From Mauremys mutica (taxonomy: Eukaryota > Chordata > Testudines > Geoemydidae), in contig NC_059093.1 of the NCBI RefSeq assembly GCF_020497125.1, positions 22,689,301-22,753,300 of the forward strand: DNA of 64,000 bases, in the 5' to 3' direction. A model generated the notes under the pieces. The model did no database searches. It had not been told where the DNA came from and was given only the letters and a program-made list of their open reading frames with translations. This document shows, one piece after another, positions 14,066 through 26,685 of this stretch. Position numbers and translations under genes: made by a program. The first letter of the stretch is position 1, and the number at the start of each line of letters is the position of its first letter.

Positions 14066-14353
14066 AGGGCACGTCTACACTACAGCCAGGATCGACGCTC
14101 TGAGATCGAGTAACTGGTGATCAATTTTGTGGGTCTAGTTAAGACCGGCCAAATCAACTGCAGATTGACTGCAGATGGCTCTCCAGTCAACCCCTGTACT
14201 CTACCCGACTCTACCCCGATGCGCTCCCATCAACCCCCCGCAGTGCACACCCGGCAGTAACTTAACCTACGTTATGTTTGCTCCAGCTACATTATTCATG
14301 CAGCTGGAGTTGCGCAGCATAGGTCAGCTGGCCGCGGTAATGTAAAGAGAGCC
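14066..14353. repeat. MITE-like repeat with imperfect terminal inverted repeats
   Basis: It begins 'agggcacgtctacactac' and ends with the imperfect reverse complement 'gtaatgtaaagagagcct'. The interior is rich in CpG-decayed 'gatcga' and 'gtcaac' words, as in non-autonomous DNA transposons of reptile genomes. No transposase is encoded. Confidence 0.6.
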
Positions 14354-14889
14354 TGAGCTTGCTACAGGTAAAGTCTTATATTAGGTTGGGGCTTTGTGGG
14401 AGTGATTCTGCTGAAGTCTGGGATTTACCTGAATAGGCCTCAGGATAAGGAGAGAATCCCAGGTGAGATATATTGACCCCACATTTTTAAAAACTAACAC
14501 ATACTCACCAACAGGTGCAATACCCACAGGATTCTGAAAGCAGGGGTGGGCTTTAGCAGTTAGGTTGCTATGCAGTATCTCAGCAGTTGGGCTGCATTCA
14601 TGTATTAGAATTATTAATAAATAAGTGATGTAAATCATGAGTATTAATGCTTGATGCTTAATTATGGACTTCCCAAAGGCCACATATGGGTTGGGGCAGC
14701 TATTGACATTACTGTAATCAGAGTAAAGGGGCAGATAATAGTATATAGCCATCCTATTACCATAAGGAAGTGGATAAAATACCTCTCTTAGTTACCATTT
14801 TGTCAGGTCACCAAGACAGTGTAAACTGAAGGAGGCCTTCTTCTGATGGGCTCCCTTGCCCCTTGATCTGTTTCCAATGGTATCCGTAA

Positions 14890-15790
14890 CTTGTAAGTAT
14901 GCACAGTGCAAGACTCTCTTTACTATACTATGGTGACCAGACCACATGACTCTGAACTCCATTTTGGTACCTGTATTTTTCCACAAACTGGACTGGGAAG
15001 TGAGTTTGGAACCCAGGGTTCCTGCTATATGGAAAAGCTACATAAGGTGGGGTGTGACATCATCTCTTGGCCTCATTCCCCACACAAGAGAACTGGAAAC
15101 ACCTGAGGAACAAAGACTGAACCGGGGGAAGTGCTGGTCCCAGGGTACAGGGATTTCTAGCCTGTGTATGGAAACTTGGTGTTTGTATCATCAGGAAGGG
15201 TGAGAAATTGCTCATTCAAATTCTATCCATCTAGTATGTTAGGCTTGGTTTGAGTTTTTGGTTACTTGCTAAGTAATCTGCTTTGATCTGTTTGCTATCA
15301 CTTATAATCACTGAAAATCTGTCTTTCTGTAGTTAATAAACTTCTTTTATGCTTTATCTTAACCTGTGTATTTTGAGTGAAGTGTCCAGGGAAAATCTCA
15401 GCTGGGTTAGCACAAGCTTGTTGTGAATATCTGTCCCATATCGAGGGGAAGGTGAACTGTATTAATGAGCTGACATTATACAGATCCCTGTGCAGTATAA
15501 GATGGTATAATTCTGGATTTATATTACAGCAGGTGTGCAAGGTTAGGGAGCTGGGAAATTGGCTGCTGTCTTCTCTCTGTCCTTGACTGGCTTAGGTAAA
15601 GCACTCAGGTAGCTTAGCTGGGTGTATGGCGCCAGCTGCTGTCATGTTGGGTGATAACAGGGCCTGGAGAGGCTGGCTGAATCACCAGCAAAGCAGTATG
15701 AGAAGGGCCAGCCCAGCTTGAAGGTTAGAGGGTACAGCGGTTCCCAGAAGCTCCCCAGACTGCACCCCGGGGTGACAACCCATCACACCC
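14890..15790 (+). mobile_element. probable LTR-type repeat, plus strand, edges uncertain
   Basis: The stretch is non-coding, with an AATAAA signal ('gttaataaacttc') near 15.33 kb followed by a T-rich tract and a long R/U5-like segment ending near 'gtgacaacccatcacac'. I recognise the general build of a reptilian LTR but cannot place exact ends or a target duplication. Confidence 0.35.
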
Positions 15791-16261
15791 TACATTTCAT
15801 AAGTCTCAGCAGGTTTGTCACATCCGGTCCCCTCCCTTTTTCCACCCTAGATAGTTCCTGCCTCCCACCACCTCCAGCAGCTTTCACCCTCCTATGCATT
15901 TACTGCTCCTCTCCCTCCAAGCAGAACTCACCACCAGCTCCCTGGTAATCCCTTACCTGAGCCAGCTCCATTGAAGCCACTTTCTTCCCCCTGGGAGGAT
16001 GGGTTGATCTGGAGCGAAACGTGGATGTTATCCTGTAGCCTCCAGGATGAGAAGGGCAATGTGAGAGAATTCAGACGGGGCTTTTGTCCATTCCACAAGC
16101 CGATTCCTGCGAGATTTTCCCCTGCTAATGGACCTTCTATGTTCTGCCACACTGTGAAGCACAGAGTGACCTTATTCCAGTACAGGCCTAGCCCCCTCCC
16201 ACCAGGGTGTAACCCTCTGAGACACGGTAAAACCCTCCCAGGAACAGGGTTTCTCTGTTAC
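15791..16261. other. intergenic, nothing recognised
   Basis: Pyrimidine-rich sequence with no supported gene. It separates the LTR-like block from the CR1 that begins at 16262. Confidence 0.5.
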
Positions 16262-17095
16262 ACTTATAAAGTTTGTGGACAATACCAAGCTGGGAGGGGT
16301 TGCAAGTGCTTTGGAGGATAGTATTAAAATTCAAAATGATCTGGACAAAGTGGAGAAATGGTCTGAAGTAAATAGAATTAAATTCAATAAGGACAAATGC
16401 AAAGTACTTCACTTAGGAAGGAACAAGCAGTTGCACACATACAAAATGGGAAATGACTGCCTAGGAAGGAGAACTGCGGCAAGGGATCTGGGGGTCATAG
16501 TGGATCACAAACTCAATGAGTCAACAGTGTAACACTGTTGCAAAAAAACCAAACATCATTCTGGGATGTATTAGCAGGAGTGTTGTAAGCAAGACACAAG
16601 CAGTAATTCTGCTCCACGTTTCAGGAAAGATGTGGACAAATTGGTGGAAGTCCAGAGAAGAGCAACAAAATGATGAAAGGTCTAGAAAACATGACCTATG
16701 CGGGAAGATTGAAAAAAATGTGTTTTTTTAGTCTGGAGAAGAGAAGCCTGAGGGGATATGATCACAGTTTTCAAGTACATAAAAGGTTGTTACAAGGAGG
16801 AGGGAGAAGAATTGTTCTTCTTAACCTCTGAGAATAGGACAAGAAGCAATAGGCTTAAATTGCAGCAAGGGCAGTTTAGGTTGGACCTTAGGAAAAAGTT
16901 CCTAACTGTCAGGGTGGTTAAGCACTGGAATAAATTGCCTAGGGAGGTGGTGGAATCTCCATCATTGGGGATTTTTAAGGCAGGTTAGACAAACACCTGT
17001 CAGGGATGGTCTAGATAATACTTAGTCCTGCCTTGAGTGCAGGGGACTGGATTAGCTACCTCGCGAGGTCCCTTCCAGTTCTATGATTCTATGAA
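16262..17095 (+). mobile_element. CR1 LINE, 5'-truncated at the RT active site
   Basis: The homology opens at KFVDNTKLGG, the decayed form of the FADDTKLGG catalytic motif, and continues through FNKDKCKVLHLGRN and DLGVIVDHKLN. A frameshift follows near 16.53 kb, then the C-terminal region ([24 protein letters not shown]) and a 3' UTR. It ends in 'ggtcccttccagttctatga' plus a short ATTCTATG repeat at 17095. The active-site residues are lost and the frame is broken, so this is a fossil. Confidence 0.85.
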
Positions 17096-17367
17096 CCAAA
17101 GGCCAGAGAAGAGCAGAATCAAAGGAGTCACTTTGAGGGATTCTCCCTGTCATTGTCCCCAAGGCAGGTTTACAAAGTTGGATGCTCCAGCCTTTACACA
17201 GTCTCTCCTGGGAGTGCCCCCTTTCATGGGCTGGGCCTAGTTTTAGCTTTTGGCAAGCATGACCCCGGGGGCTCTGAGACCGGGCCTTCTTGCCTCAGCA
17301 CATCTTGTTTCTTTCTGTGGCTCCTCACTGAGTTCAAATGAGTAGATCTGCCTCATAGAGACTGTGA

Positions 17368-17523
17368 ACATAAGAATGGCCTATTGTCAGACCAACGGTC
17401 CATCTAGCTCAGTGGCCAGTGCCAGGTGCTTCAGAGGGCATGAACAGAACAGGGAATCATCAAGTGATCCATCCCCTGTCACCCATTCCCAGCTTCTGGC
17501 AAACAGAGGCTAGAGACACCAGG
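17368..17523 (-). repeat. CR1 3' tail, minus strand
   Basis: It contains 'accaacggtccatctagctc' and 'gtgatccatcccctgtcacc', the reverse complement of the tail of the CR1 copies ending at 50007 and 51625. Only the 3' UTR is present. Confidence 0.75.
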
Positions 17524-18022
17524 TATTAGAATGATAAGAATTTGTTTAGGGTTTAGACTTTATTGAATGCTTGTGAGTTGTTGCCTGGGTTAACATCTGG
17601 CTAGCTGGATTGTGAGTCTCTATGGCTCTGTAAATCACCAGACAGGAGAGAGACTTTACCTAGGGGAAGTGCTGATTGGCAACTGAATGCATTACACCCT
17701 GCCTGGCAGGAAAGGTCCATCCACACCAGATAGAGTATTATGGGATGTTAAAGAAAGCAAATGACTGTTCCCATTAGCTTATTATAGAAGCTTCTATTAC
17801 CTTTTGATATTTAAGACTAACTCGTCTGCACTTCTAGGATTACCTGCTTTAACTTTGTAAGCAACTCTCATTTCCCCTTAAATAAATCTTAATACAGGTT
17901 ATGACAGGACTGGCTACAAGTGTTGTCTTTGTTGTGAGATCTAGATTCAATTGACCTAAGTAAGTGGCTGGTTCTTCGGGACTGACAGTAACCTGAACAT
18001 TGCTGGGATTCGTGCGGTAAGA
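17524..18022 (+). mobile_element. possible LTR-like repeat
   Basis: It has an AATAAA signal ('cttaaataaatcttaatac') near 17.88 kb downstream of a non-coding, LTR-like region, then a U5-like stretch. Ends and target duplication could not be defined. Confidence 0.3.
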
Positions 18023-18388
18023 CAGTGGTTCTCAACCAGGGGCCTGGGGACCACTGTGGGGCCAGGAGCAGGTTTCAGGGGGCTGCCAAGCAGGGCCAGC
18101 ATTAGACTTGCTGAGGCCCAGGGCAGAAAGCTGAAGTCCCAGCACATGGGGCTGAAATTTGGGGCACTGAGCCCCACCATCTAGGGGTGAAGCCAAAGCC
18201 TAAGCAATGTAGGTTTGTGGGGGGCCCTGTGGCACGGGGCCCCAGGCAGTTGCCCTGCTTGCTGCCCCCTAACGCCAGCCCTGGCTTTTATATGCAGAAA
18301 ACCAGGTATTGAGGCCCACGTGGGCTGTGGAGATTTTATAGCATGTTGGGGCGGGGGAGCTCAGAAAGAAAGAGGTTGAGAACCCCCG
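18023..18388. mobile_element. hAT/Charlie-like MITE
   Basis: The termini are CAGTGGTTCTCAACC on the left and GGTTGAGAACCCCCG on the right, the signature ends of Charlie-group hAT elements. Flanking octamers (cggtaaga and ggggaagg) match at 5 of 8 positions, in keeping with a decayed 8-bp duplication. No transposase is encoded. Confidence 0.7.
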
Positions 18389-18578
18389 GGGGAAGGTACC
18401 ATGTCACAAAGGTGAGCTCACCTGCGTGGTGAGATATATGGGATCACCCAAGGGGATGGTCTGGGAGCCCATGTTGATGCTGTTACAGAGCCTGAAGTGT
18501 TTACACTGGATACTTGGTTGGTGAAATCTCCATACAGACCTCACACCCAATTGGGGTTTGTTCCCTACTTCTCACCAG

Positions 18579-18864
18579 TCTGCCGGAGGCTGGTGCTCGT
18601 GCTGTCGAGTCACTGGGGACAGCGTTACAGAGACTTACGGGCACAACGCCACCAGCAGCAATTGGCAGCACTGCAGAGCAGGCTTTACAAGGACACAGTG
18701 CGGGCCAAATGGTCCATGGACTCCGTCAGGCCCCAGTTCTCCTCCAGGGCACGTCAGCATCCCGGCAACCTTCAAGGGGGGTCCAGGCTGCCGCCCCTTC
18801 AGTGATGGATCCCCAGCACAGCATCGCCCGCGCCCCAGGACCCGCCTTGTCCCCTCAGACAGAG
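18579..18864 (+). other. candidate exon, unidentified
   Basis: A pyrimidine-rich acceptor (ttccctacttctcaccag) and a consensus donor (agag/gtgagt) bracket 286 bp that is open in one frame from end to end, reading LPEAGARAVESLGTAL... to ...PALSPQTE. A second frame is open for its first 227 bp (RYRDLRAQRHQQQL...). I do not recognise either peptide. The region is GC-rich, so open frames arise easily. Treat as unproven. Confidence 0.2.
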
Positions 18865-20358
18865 GTGAGTGACGGAGGGGGCACGACGGATCCTGGGGCG
18901 TGGGGGAGGGATAACAAAACACCTCCTGGGGTCACCCTGCAGGCAGTGAGGGTGACAGGCCTTGTGGTGGCAGTAAAGGGGGAGGGGAGGGAGTGGGAGC
19001 AGCACCCTCCAGGGCAATGCTGCCAGTGGGTCACCCCACCTCCTCAGGCATGGGGCTGACAGGGGGCCATTCCCTGGGCCTGTGAGCCTGTGAAGGGTTA
19101 AATAAACCCCACACCGGCAGAGAAGGGGTTAAACTGCTGCTCTAGTCTGGACTGGCCCAGCCCCTCCACACCTGCAAACCCTGCCAGGCCTGGAGCAGGA
19201 GCTAACAGGAGAGACGTGCTCTACTCGGGGGGTGGGAACAGTCTGTGGAGCATCTCCAGCCCCAAGGAGAGGGCTGGCAGCATTCGGGGCTCTGGCCTTC
19301 ACCTAGTCTGGGGATCCCTGGAGCTCAAAGCGGGAGCAGGTGGAAACTCGCGCTGGAGACCCAGGAAACTCCGCAGGGGACTGAGACGCTCCCAGAAGTA
19401 AGAGGGGCCCATATCCTGCTGGGATCTGTCCACAGTCCCCCTCCCCCCGTTTCTTTTCTTTCATTCCTTTATTGACCCTTGTTTGCCGACAGTCGGCTCT
19501 TTTGCTGTTTCACCTGGTGCCCCGAGAGAGGAAGAAAAGTGCCCTGAGGCCTCAGCCAGGGGGTTGAGCCCTGACACACTAGAAGGACGTATCCTGTAAC
19601 ACCCCTGGGCAGGGGGCAATGGGACTCTCAGAGCTGCACCCCAGAAGGCCTGAGGCCCAGCAGTTGGGCACCAGTTTGATGGGCTGGACGGCCTCTCCCT
19701 GGGGGCTGCCAGCAGCCTGGCACATGGAGTAGACATGGGGTGGCCTGGGGAGCAGGAAGCGGGGCAGCGTCCCAGACAGCACAGCGAGAAGGGAAATGGA
19801 GAGGGGACGAGGGGCACTGCAGTGAACTCAGCACCCGTCCTGAAGGCCATTGGCAGAAAGTCGCCCTCTCCCTGGCCTAGGGGGGTCAGACAGTGACACA
19901 GAGATCCCTTGGCAAAGGGTCACTTGGTCTTTGCCAGCAGCTCTCACCTGAAACCTGACAAACCCATCATACCAAACACATCGCTTGGAGCATGGTCCTG
20001 TGAGGTGTCTACAGAAAGCTCATCACTGGTCAGGACTCAGTGACTGAGAGATCAGTGTATGGGTCACATGTAAGGAACAAAGCATCTATCCTGAAAATCT
20101 ACTCTATGGCCTTGGAATGGAAAATCAATCACAAGAGGCAACGTGCCCCGGGACTGGCCCATCCACCCAAGAGGGAGTCGTCACTCCTCACTAGTCAGCT
20201 GCAAGGTAACGCAGGGCTCAAGTGAGCAGCCTTGCTGCCTCCCAAACTACCCCTGGAAAACCATCGGGGCCCCACGAAACACCTGAAACTGGGGTGGGGG
20301 GGAGCTGACGGTAACACACATTTAATCGTCCCAAATCCAAAGCATGAATAGTTTAAAG
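18865..20358. other. intergenic, nothing recognised
   Basis: GC-rich to 19.9 kb, then mixed composition. Long overlapping frames on both strands (for example 19.46-19.85 kb on the minus strand) show no domain or splice context. Confidence 0.5.
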
Positions 20359-20362
20359 GCAC

Positions 20363-20828
20363 TGTCGGAGAAAAACTTAGTTCTCGCTTTTTGTTTGGGT
20401 GCAGCAAAATCAAATACTTTATTATTTCTCCAGTAATTACAATGGAGGGAGAGAGTGCCATAGGACACAGGGTCGCCCGAGTCCCGGACAGGTCTCTCAA
20501 CTGGTAAACAATTACAGCAAGCTTTATATCTTTGTTACAGACAATTTCTAGCAATAATACAGATGGTAAAAAGCAACAAATACATTTTGTTTATACATAA
20601 GCTTTTCTGCTATCTTATTTGTCTCACTACTAAGAAAAAGCAAGCCTGCATATTTGGTTAGACTGTTGCAAGGTCGTAATAACTTTGTACACAGTTCACT
20701 CTGTCTCACATTATCTTGCTTCTACAAATCTCACGTCATTAGGGTCACAGCTAGCCTAACTCATGCTAAGTAACTGACATTCATTAAGATCCCTTCAAAT
20801 CCTTGTTAATTATTTCCTGGCTTCCACA
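20363..20828 (-). mobile_element. solo LTR of an endogenous retrovirus, minus strand
   Basis: This is a 466-bp TG..CA element flanked by a perfect 4-bp direct repeat, gcac, at 20359-20362 and 20829-20832. On its own strand it starts TGTGGAAGCCAGG, carries AATAAT/AATAAA-like signals ('gaaataataaagtatttg') and ends TTTTTCTCCGACA. It is the same family as the plus-strand LTR at 13599-14046. A perfect duplication and no internal region indicate LTR-LTR recombination that removed the provirus. Confidence 0.88.
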
Positions 20829-20832
20829 GCAC

Positions 20833-22439
20833 GCTACACGTGTATGGGGGCGGGGGCCTGTGTGGGGGAGGGGCAGACTGGGTGGAGCTAGGGCCTGGCT
20901 GGGCCAGGGGCAGGGGCCCAGCTGGAAGTAGCAGTGAGGGGCCCAGCTCAGTGTGCAGCTCAGGCTACATCACAAGGTGCCAAGCGCCAGAGCGTGTGCT
21001 GCTGCTGCTGCCTGCAAGACGTGTGTGCAGCAGCCTAGGACAGGAGACAGCTGCCGGCTCCTACAGTGCCCAGAGAGGGCTGGGGGGATGGACAAGGAGA
21101 GACAGAGCTGGAAATGGTGGCAGGAGAAGGAAGAGGTGGGGAAGGAGAGAGAGACTTGTAGCATGACCATTATTCCCATTCCACCATAACAAAAACTTCT
21201 CTGGGCCTCCGATTGCAAACTTGTGCAAGACCCACAACTGCCTACAGGGCTGCTAACTCCTCCCGCCAACATCGCTCTGTGCAAAATGCTGGGAAATTCA
21301 CTCTAAAAAACTTTATGAACGCAGGATTTAAGGTTGCCCAGAGCTGCCTGGTGCCCCTCCAGAAGAGACATCAGCAAAACTCAAACTTGTAATAATCAGG
21401 AAGTGAAGAGATAAGGTACACGCCAATGTAATCCTAATTCTGACCCATGTGAGCAATGCCCCTTTCTTTACTCCTACACCATATCTATGCGCCCCCGGCC
21501 AGTTGAGCTAGTGCCTATCACTAAAGTACTAGGGAAAACGACAACCATGGCACAGAATCAAGCACTTTATCTTTGCTAAGACAGAATTTGGTTTCCACGT
21601 GAACTGTGCTGTACAGGAGCTACTGACACCTGTTCTACACTCAGACACAGCCGCACACTTGGTCAACTGAACACCTCTTCACCCCTTTTTACAGCTCTTT
21701 CATCCTTACTCGCAGAAGTTCCAGCTAATATTCTACATTCACTCACCCATCGTGAAGCACACAGACTGCTCGCAGATCCCATCTCACTGCTGACCATTCC
21801 CATGGCAAACAGTCCCATTTCCTCCTGACAACATGCACCACTCAGTGCAGAAAGGAGACAGACTGGAAGCTCCAGGTACACATGCACCTCTCTCCTTTCA
21901 TCGCACACAAGGGGGACTCAGACCCAGATCATCTCATATCACAATCACACCTCCACCGAGCTGTTCTAACTAATCCCTCTGCCTGTCAGTGCAGCTACAC
22001 CTAACACAGGGAGTGCAGCTGGAGTATAGGCGGAGAATGCCCAGTGTCTGTTGCCAGCTCCAGGGAGCAGAGTTAAGGTTGCATTGGTGTGTACATTAGC
22101 TCTGTATTTCCTAGTTTTTGGAGGTTTGACTTTTGCTGAACTTTACATTCTAGCAGTGCCCAACGTACTGCTGGGCAACCTTAACTCTGCATGAATGAAG
22201 GTGTCAGTGACTAGATGAATGTTCAGAAAATATGCAGAAAGTGATGGCTCCTCATCTCTACCTGTGATTCACACAGGCAGCAAAGAAGCAAAGAGAAAGG
22301 GCTCAAGCTTAGAGGTTCTCTGCCAGTCAGGAAGGGGTAGCAGCGAAGGAAGACCAACAGCCGATAGTTGGAGGGGTGAAGAGGTTTGGGGACATGGGTG
22401 GGGCAGAAGCAGCTGGGACTGGGATTGAAGACATGACGG
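20833..22439. other. intergenic, nothing recognised
   Basis: A GC-rich, purine-rich block (20.84-21.17 kb) is followed by ordinary sequence. No gene, RNA or bounded repeat could be supported. Confidence 0.5.
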
Positions 22440-24525
22440 GGAAAGGAGTCGAGGGAAGCTGGCTGTATTTTAAAGAAACCTTATTGAGGTTGCAGGAACA
22501 AACCATCCCGATGTGTAGGAAGAAAAGTAAATATGGCAGGTGACCAGCTTGGCTTAACAGTGAAATCCTTGCTCGTCTTAAACACAAAAAAAAATCTCAC
22601 AAGAAGTGGAAGATTGTACAAATAACCAGGGAGGAGTATAAAAGTATTGCTCAGGCATGCAGGAGTGAAATTAGGAAGGCCAAATCACACTTGGAGTTGC
22701 AGCTAGCCGGAGATGTTAGGAGTAACAAGAAGGGTTTCTTCAGGTATGTTAGCAACAAGAAGAAAGTCAAGGAAAGTGTGGGCCCCTTGCTGAATGAGGG
22801 AGGGAACCTAGTGACAGAGGATGTGGAGAAAGCTAGTGTACTCAATGCTTTTTTTGCCTCTGTCTTCACAGACAAGGTCAGCTCCCAGACAGCTGCACTA
22901 TGCAGCACGGAATGGGGAGGAGGCGACCAGCTCTCTGTGGAGAAAGAAGTAGTTCGGGACTATTTAAAAAAGTTGGACGAGCACAAGTCCATGGGGCCGG
23001 ATGCACTGCATCTGAGGGTGCTAAAGGAATTGGCCGATGAGATTGCAGAGCCATTGGCCATTATCTTTGAAAAATCATGGTGATCGGGGGAGGTCGCAGA
23101 TGACTGGGAAAAAGCTAATGTAGTGCCCATCTTTAAAAAAGGGAAGAAAGAAGATCCAGGGAACTACAGGCCAGTCAGTCTCACCTCAGTCCCTGGAAAA
23201 ATCATGGAGCAGGTCCTCAAGGAATCAATTTTGAACCACTTAAAGGAGGGGAAAGTGATCAGGAAAAGTCAGCATGGATTCACCAAGGGCAAGTCATGCC
23301 TGACTAACCTAATTGCCTTCTATGATGAGATAACCGGCTCTGTGGATGAGGGGAAAGCAGTGGATGTGCTAATTCTGGACTTTAGCAAAGCTTTTGATAC
23401 AGTCTCCCACAGTATTCTTGCCAGCAAGTTAAAGAAGTATGGGCTGGATGAATGGATGGTAAGGTGGATAGCAAACTGGCTAGATGGTCGGGCTCAACGG
23501 GTAGTGATCAATGGCTCCATGTCTAGTTGGCAGCCGGTATCAAGTGGAGTGCCCCAAGCGTCGGTGCTGGGGCCGGTTTTGTTCAATATCTTCATTAACG
23601 ATCTGGAGGATGGTGTGGACTGCACCCTTAGCAAGTTTGCAGATGACACTAAACTGGGAGGAGTGGTTGATATGCTGGAGGGTAGGGATAGGATACAGAG
23701 GGACCTAGACAAATTAGAGGATTGGACCAAAAGAAATATGATGAGGTTCAACAAGGACAAGTGCAGAGTCCTGCACTTAGGACGGCAGAATCCCATGCAC
23801 TGCTACAGACTAGGGACCGAATGGCTGGGCAGCAGTTGTGCAGAAAAGGACCTAGGGGTTACGGTGGACGAAAAGCTGAATATGAGTCAACAGTGTGCCC
23901 TTGTTGCCAAGAAGGCTAATGGCATTTTGGGTTGTATAAGTAGGGGCATTTCCAGCAGATCGAGGGACGTGATCATTCCCCTCTATTCAGCACTGGTGAG
24001 GCCTCATTTGGAGTTCTGTGTCCAGTTTTGGGCCCCACACTACAAGAAGGATGTAGATAAATTGGAGAGAGTCCAGCGGAGGTCAACAAAAATGATTAGG
24101 GGGCTGGAGCACATGACTTATGAGGAGAGGCTGAGGGAATTGGGATTGATTAGTCTGCAGAAGAGAAGAATGAGGGGGGATTTGATAGCCGCTTTCAACT
24201 ACCTGAAAGGGGGTTCCAAAGAGGATGGATCTAGACTGTTCTCAGTGGTAGAAGATGACAGAACAAGGAGTAATGGTCTCAAGTTGCAGAGGGGGAGGTT
24301 TAGGTTGGACATTAGGAAAAACTTTTTCACTAGTAGGGTGGTGAAGAACTGGAATGGGTTACCTAGGGAGGTGGTGGAATCTCCTTCCTTGGAGGCTTTT
24401 AAGGTCAGGCTTGACAAAGCCCTGGCTGGGATGATTTAGTTGGGTTTGGTCCTGCTTTGAGCAGGGGGTTGGACTAGATGACCTCCTGAGGTCCCTTCCA
24501 ACCCTGAGAGTCTATGATTCTATGG
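22440..24525 (+). mobile_element. CR1 LINE, long 3' portion with nearly intact RT
   Basis: The copy begins in the endonuclease-RT linker (GSWLYFKETLLRLQEQTIP-like), contains the whole RT domain, and ends at 24525 with 'ctatgattctatgg'. The 3' UTR carries 'ttggactagatgacctcctg', the tail shared with the minus-strand CR1 at 3.8 kb and with the SINEs at 41.4 and 50.6 kb. It is among the best preserved RT frames in the window. Confidence 0.9.
22691..24439 (+). pseudogene. CR1 ORF2 reverse transcriptase, one nonsense codon
   Basis: CR1 RT copies its RNA at a nicked genomic target. Reading from 22691, the frame is continuous to 24439 apart from a single TGA at 23081-23083 (FEKSW, stop, SGEVADDW). 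The motifs in order are [25 protein letters not shown] (first catalytic Asp), [15 protein letters not shown] (usually PQGS; here Gly changed to Ala) and [10 protein letters not shown] (catalytic DD intact). The C-terminus [20 protein letters not shown] precedes the stop. The TGA is one C-to-T change away from CGA, a typical CpG decay. The endonuclease and ORF1 are absent, so the copy is not autonomous. Confidence 0.85.
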
Positions 24526-25014
24526 AGATGAGGCATCAGCCTTGTATAGTCTCTTGCCATGTGGTCTTTGCTTTCTTTGTCCCAAGGACACTCTATCCAG
24601 CACAAGGCATAGAAAAACCTTAGAGTTCTGTCCATAGGCAGGTCCCTGCATACCTTGCTGAGTGACAAGGGATATCTGCCGTCTCTCAATGGGTCGATTG
24701 TATAGCTGATGGTCCTTAATGGGCCATCAAGCAGGCTAGGTAGAACTGACACCAACTTGTATGGCTGGGGTGTTCCCCGGAAGCATAGCACAAGTTTGAA
24801 ATACGGGCAGCATAGACCCAATATTCATAACGTCAACTACAAAAATGATACACATCTAGAGATAGCATCATTATAATCAGCCAATCAGAACCTCTCCATA
24901 GACCCCTTACACGACAACCTTTCTACTATATTGGCTGCAAATATAGAACAGTGGTCACAACGGTGATCTATACAGTTACAGATTATGTCAATAACATCAC
25001 AGGAGGTGACGCGG
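24526..25014. other. intergenic, nothing recognised
   Basis: Ordinary sequence between two CR1 copies; no supported gene. Confidence 0.5.
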
Positions 25015-25560
25015 CATCAGTGAGACTGATACTGGAATACTGCCTCCAGTTTTGGTGTCCTCATTTGAAAAAGATGTTGTGAAATTGGAGCTGGGGCAGC
25101 AAAGAGCCACCAAATGTTCTGAGGGTTGGAGAAAAATGTCTTCTAGGGAGCTATTGAAAGACCTCACCCTGCTTAGCTTAGCAAAAGAAGATTGAAAGGT
25201 GACTTCACTGAAGTGTTGAAGTGCTTTAATGGAGAGAAAAGATTGGGTATGAAAGGGCTCTTGAATCGAGCAGAGAAAGACATAACAAGACCCAATGGCT
25301 GGAAGGTGAAAAGAGACAAATTCATATTACAACTAAGGCACAAATATTCAACAGCGAGGATGTTTCACCACAGGAACAAGCTACCAAGGAAAGTGGTGGA
25401 TTCTTCATCTCTTGATATCATTTAATGAAGACTAGATGCCTTTCTGGAATGTGTTTGCCCAAAAGTAGCTATTGTGTCATACAGGAGGCTTGTGATATGC
25501 AGGGGGTCAAATAAGATGCTCTAGTGGTCTCTTCTGGCCATAAAGTCAACTAATTTCTGA
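25015..25560 (+). repeat. old CR1 LINE 3' fragment
   Basis: It reads as the end of the CR1 RT in decayed form (YCLQFWCPHLKKM-like, then REKLPRKVVDSSSL-like) and a 3' UTR near 'gctctagtggtctcttctgg'. It is far more diverged than the neighbouring copy, with many indels, so it is an older subfamily. Confidence 0.65.
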
Positions 25561-26685
25561 AAAACTGAGTGTAACATTGGCAGCAGCGTCTGATGTTTTC
25601 CTGTCTAGCCGGCTTGCTGCCTAGAACGAACGCTCCTTGAGTGGGGCGATCCACAGGGAGTAGCTCAAACCTCCACAGTGCCTGGCCAGGGGCAGGACAT
25701 TAGCACAGCGAGGGAGGGGTGTGGCAGTGACATCACAAAGGCCTTTTGCAGGACCTCAGGCTATTGGTCAAAGGTGGTGGGGAGGTGGTGACCTCACAGA
25801 GAGATGCTGACATCAGCCAGGCAGGATGGGGCGAGGGGCCAGGGAAACCTCAGAGACCCCTGTGGCTTTGCTTCAGCAAGTCTCCTTCTTGAGGTCTCTC
25901 CTTGAGGACTGAGAGAGTATTCGGGTTCACATACGTGAGCGCCAGGAGGAACCTCTTTTGAGTTTTCTCCTTCCCTTTTAGTGATTTTACTAGAAAACAG
26001 CTGTCCCTGTTTAGAAGGTAAGAGCCTCCTCAAGGGAAGGGTTGTCATGGGCGTGTCACAGGTCGGATGCCAGTGGCCCCCCTACAGTGTCAAGAAGTTC
26101 CCGCCACCCTGCTCTGTGTTCGCAGAGCGGGAGAGAGCAGCATCCACTGCGGTGATTTGCTCCTAGCTACTGGAGCAGAGCAGCAGGCTCAGCTGTCAGA
26201 ACTTCCCGGAGCTATGAAAGGGGAGGGGCCCATGGCTCTGTAGCAGGAATGCAGAGCAGGCGAGTTCACGGCGGGCATTGTGGGATACTGGGGAAGGCCA
26301 GTTATGTCGATATAATAAACAGCAGTGTTTACTCTGTTAATTTAAGTTTGCTGCAAAAAGCTCTAGACCTCTCATCGAAGTCGTTTTATTTTGTCAGGAA
26401 AACAGGGCAGTTTTGTCACCATACGTGGCATTGCAGGGTGTACACCAGCCACAAGCTACCGACCGAGATAGCGTTGTGTGTTTTTCACACACCAGAGCAA
26501 TATAATTCTGCTAAAACAACTTTGTAGTGCAGACCTGGCCAAAGATTCACTCACACACAGCTTGCAAGGAAAACGTCACCTGCTCCTCTGCTTTGCAGAA
26601 TCCAAACACAACCAAAGCTTGTCAGGCCCTGGTAGCGATGGCAGGGAGTCAGGTGTGGGCAGACACTGTGTTTTAGCTTCACACA
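25561..26685. other. intergenic, unidentified repeat-like sequence
   Basis: The 25.68-26.0 kb portion, with 'gtgacatcacaaaggcc' and 'gatgctgacatcagccaggc', looks like an interspersed repeat of a kind I cannot name. No gene is supported. Confidence 0.4.

Noticed and set aside
18514..19059. 181-codon frame
   Set aside because: It runs through a consensus donor into intron-like sequence. Only the splice-bounded part is kept as a weak exon candidate.
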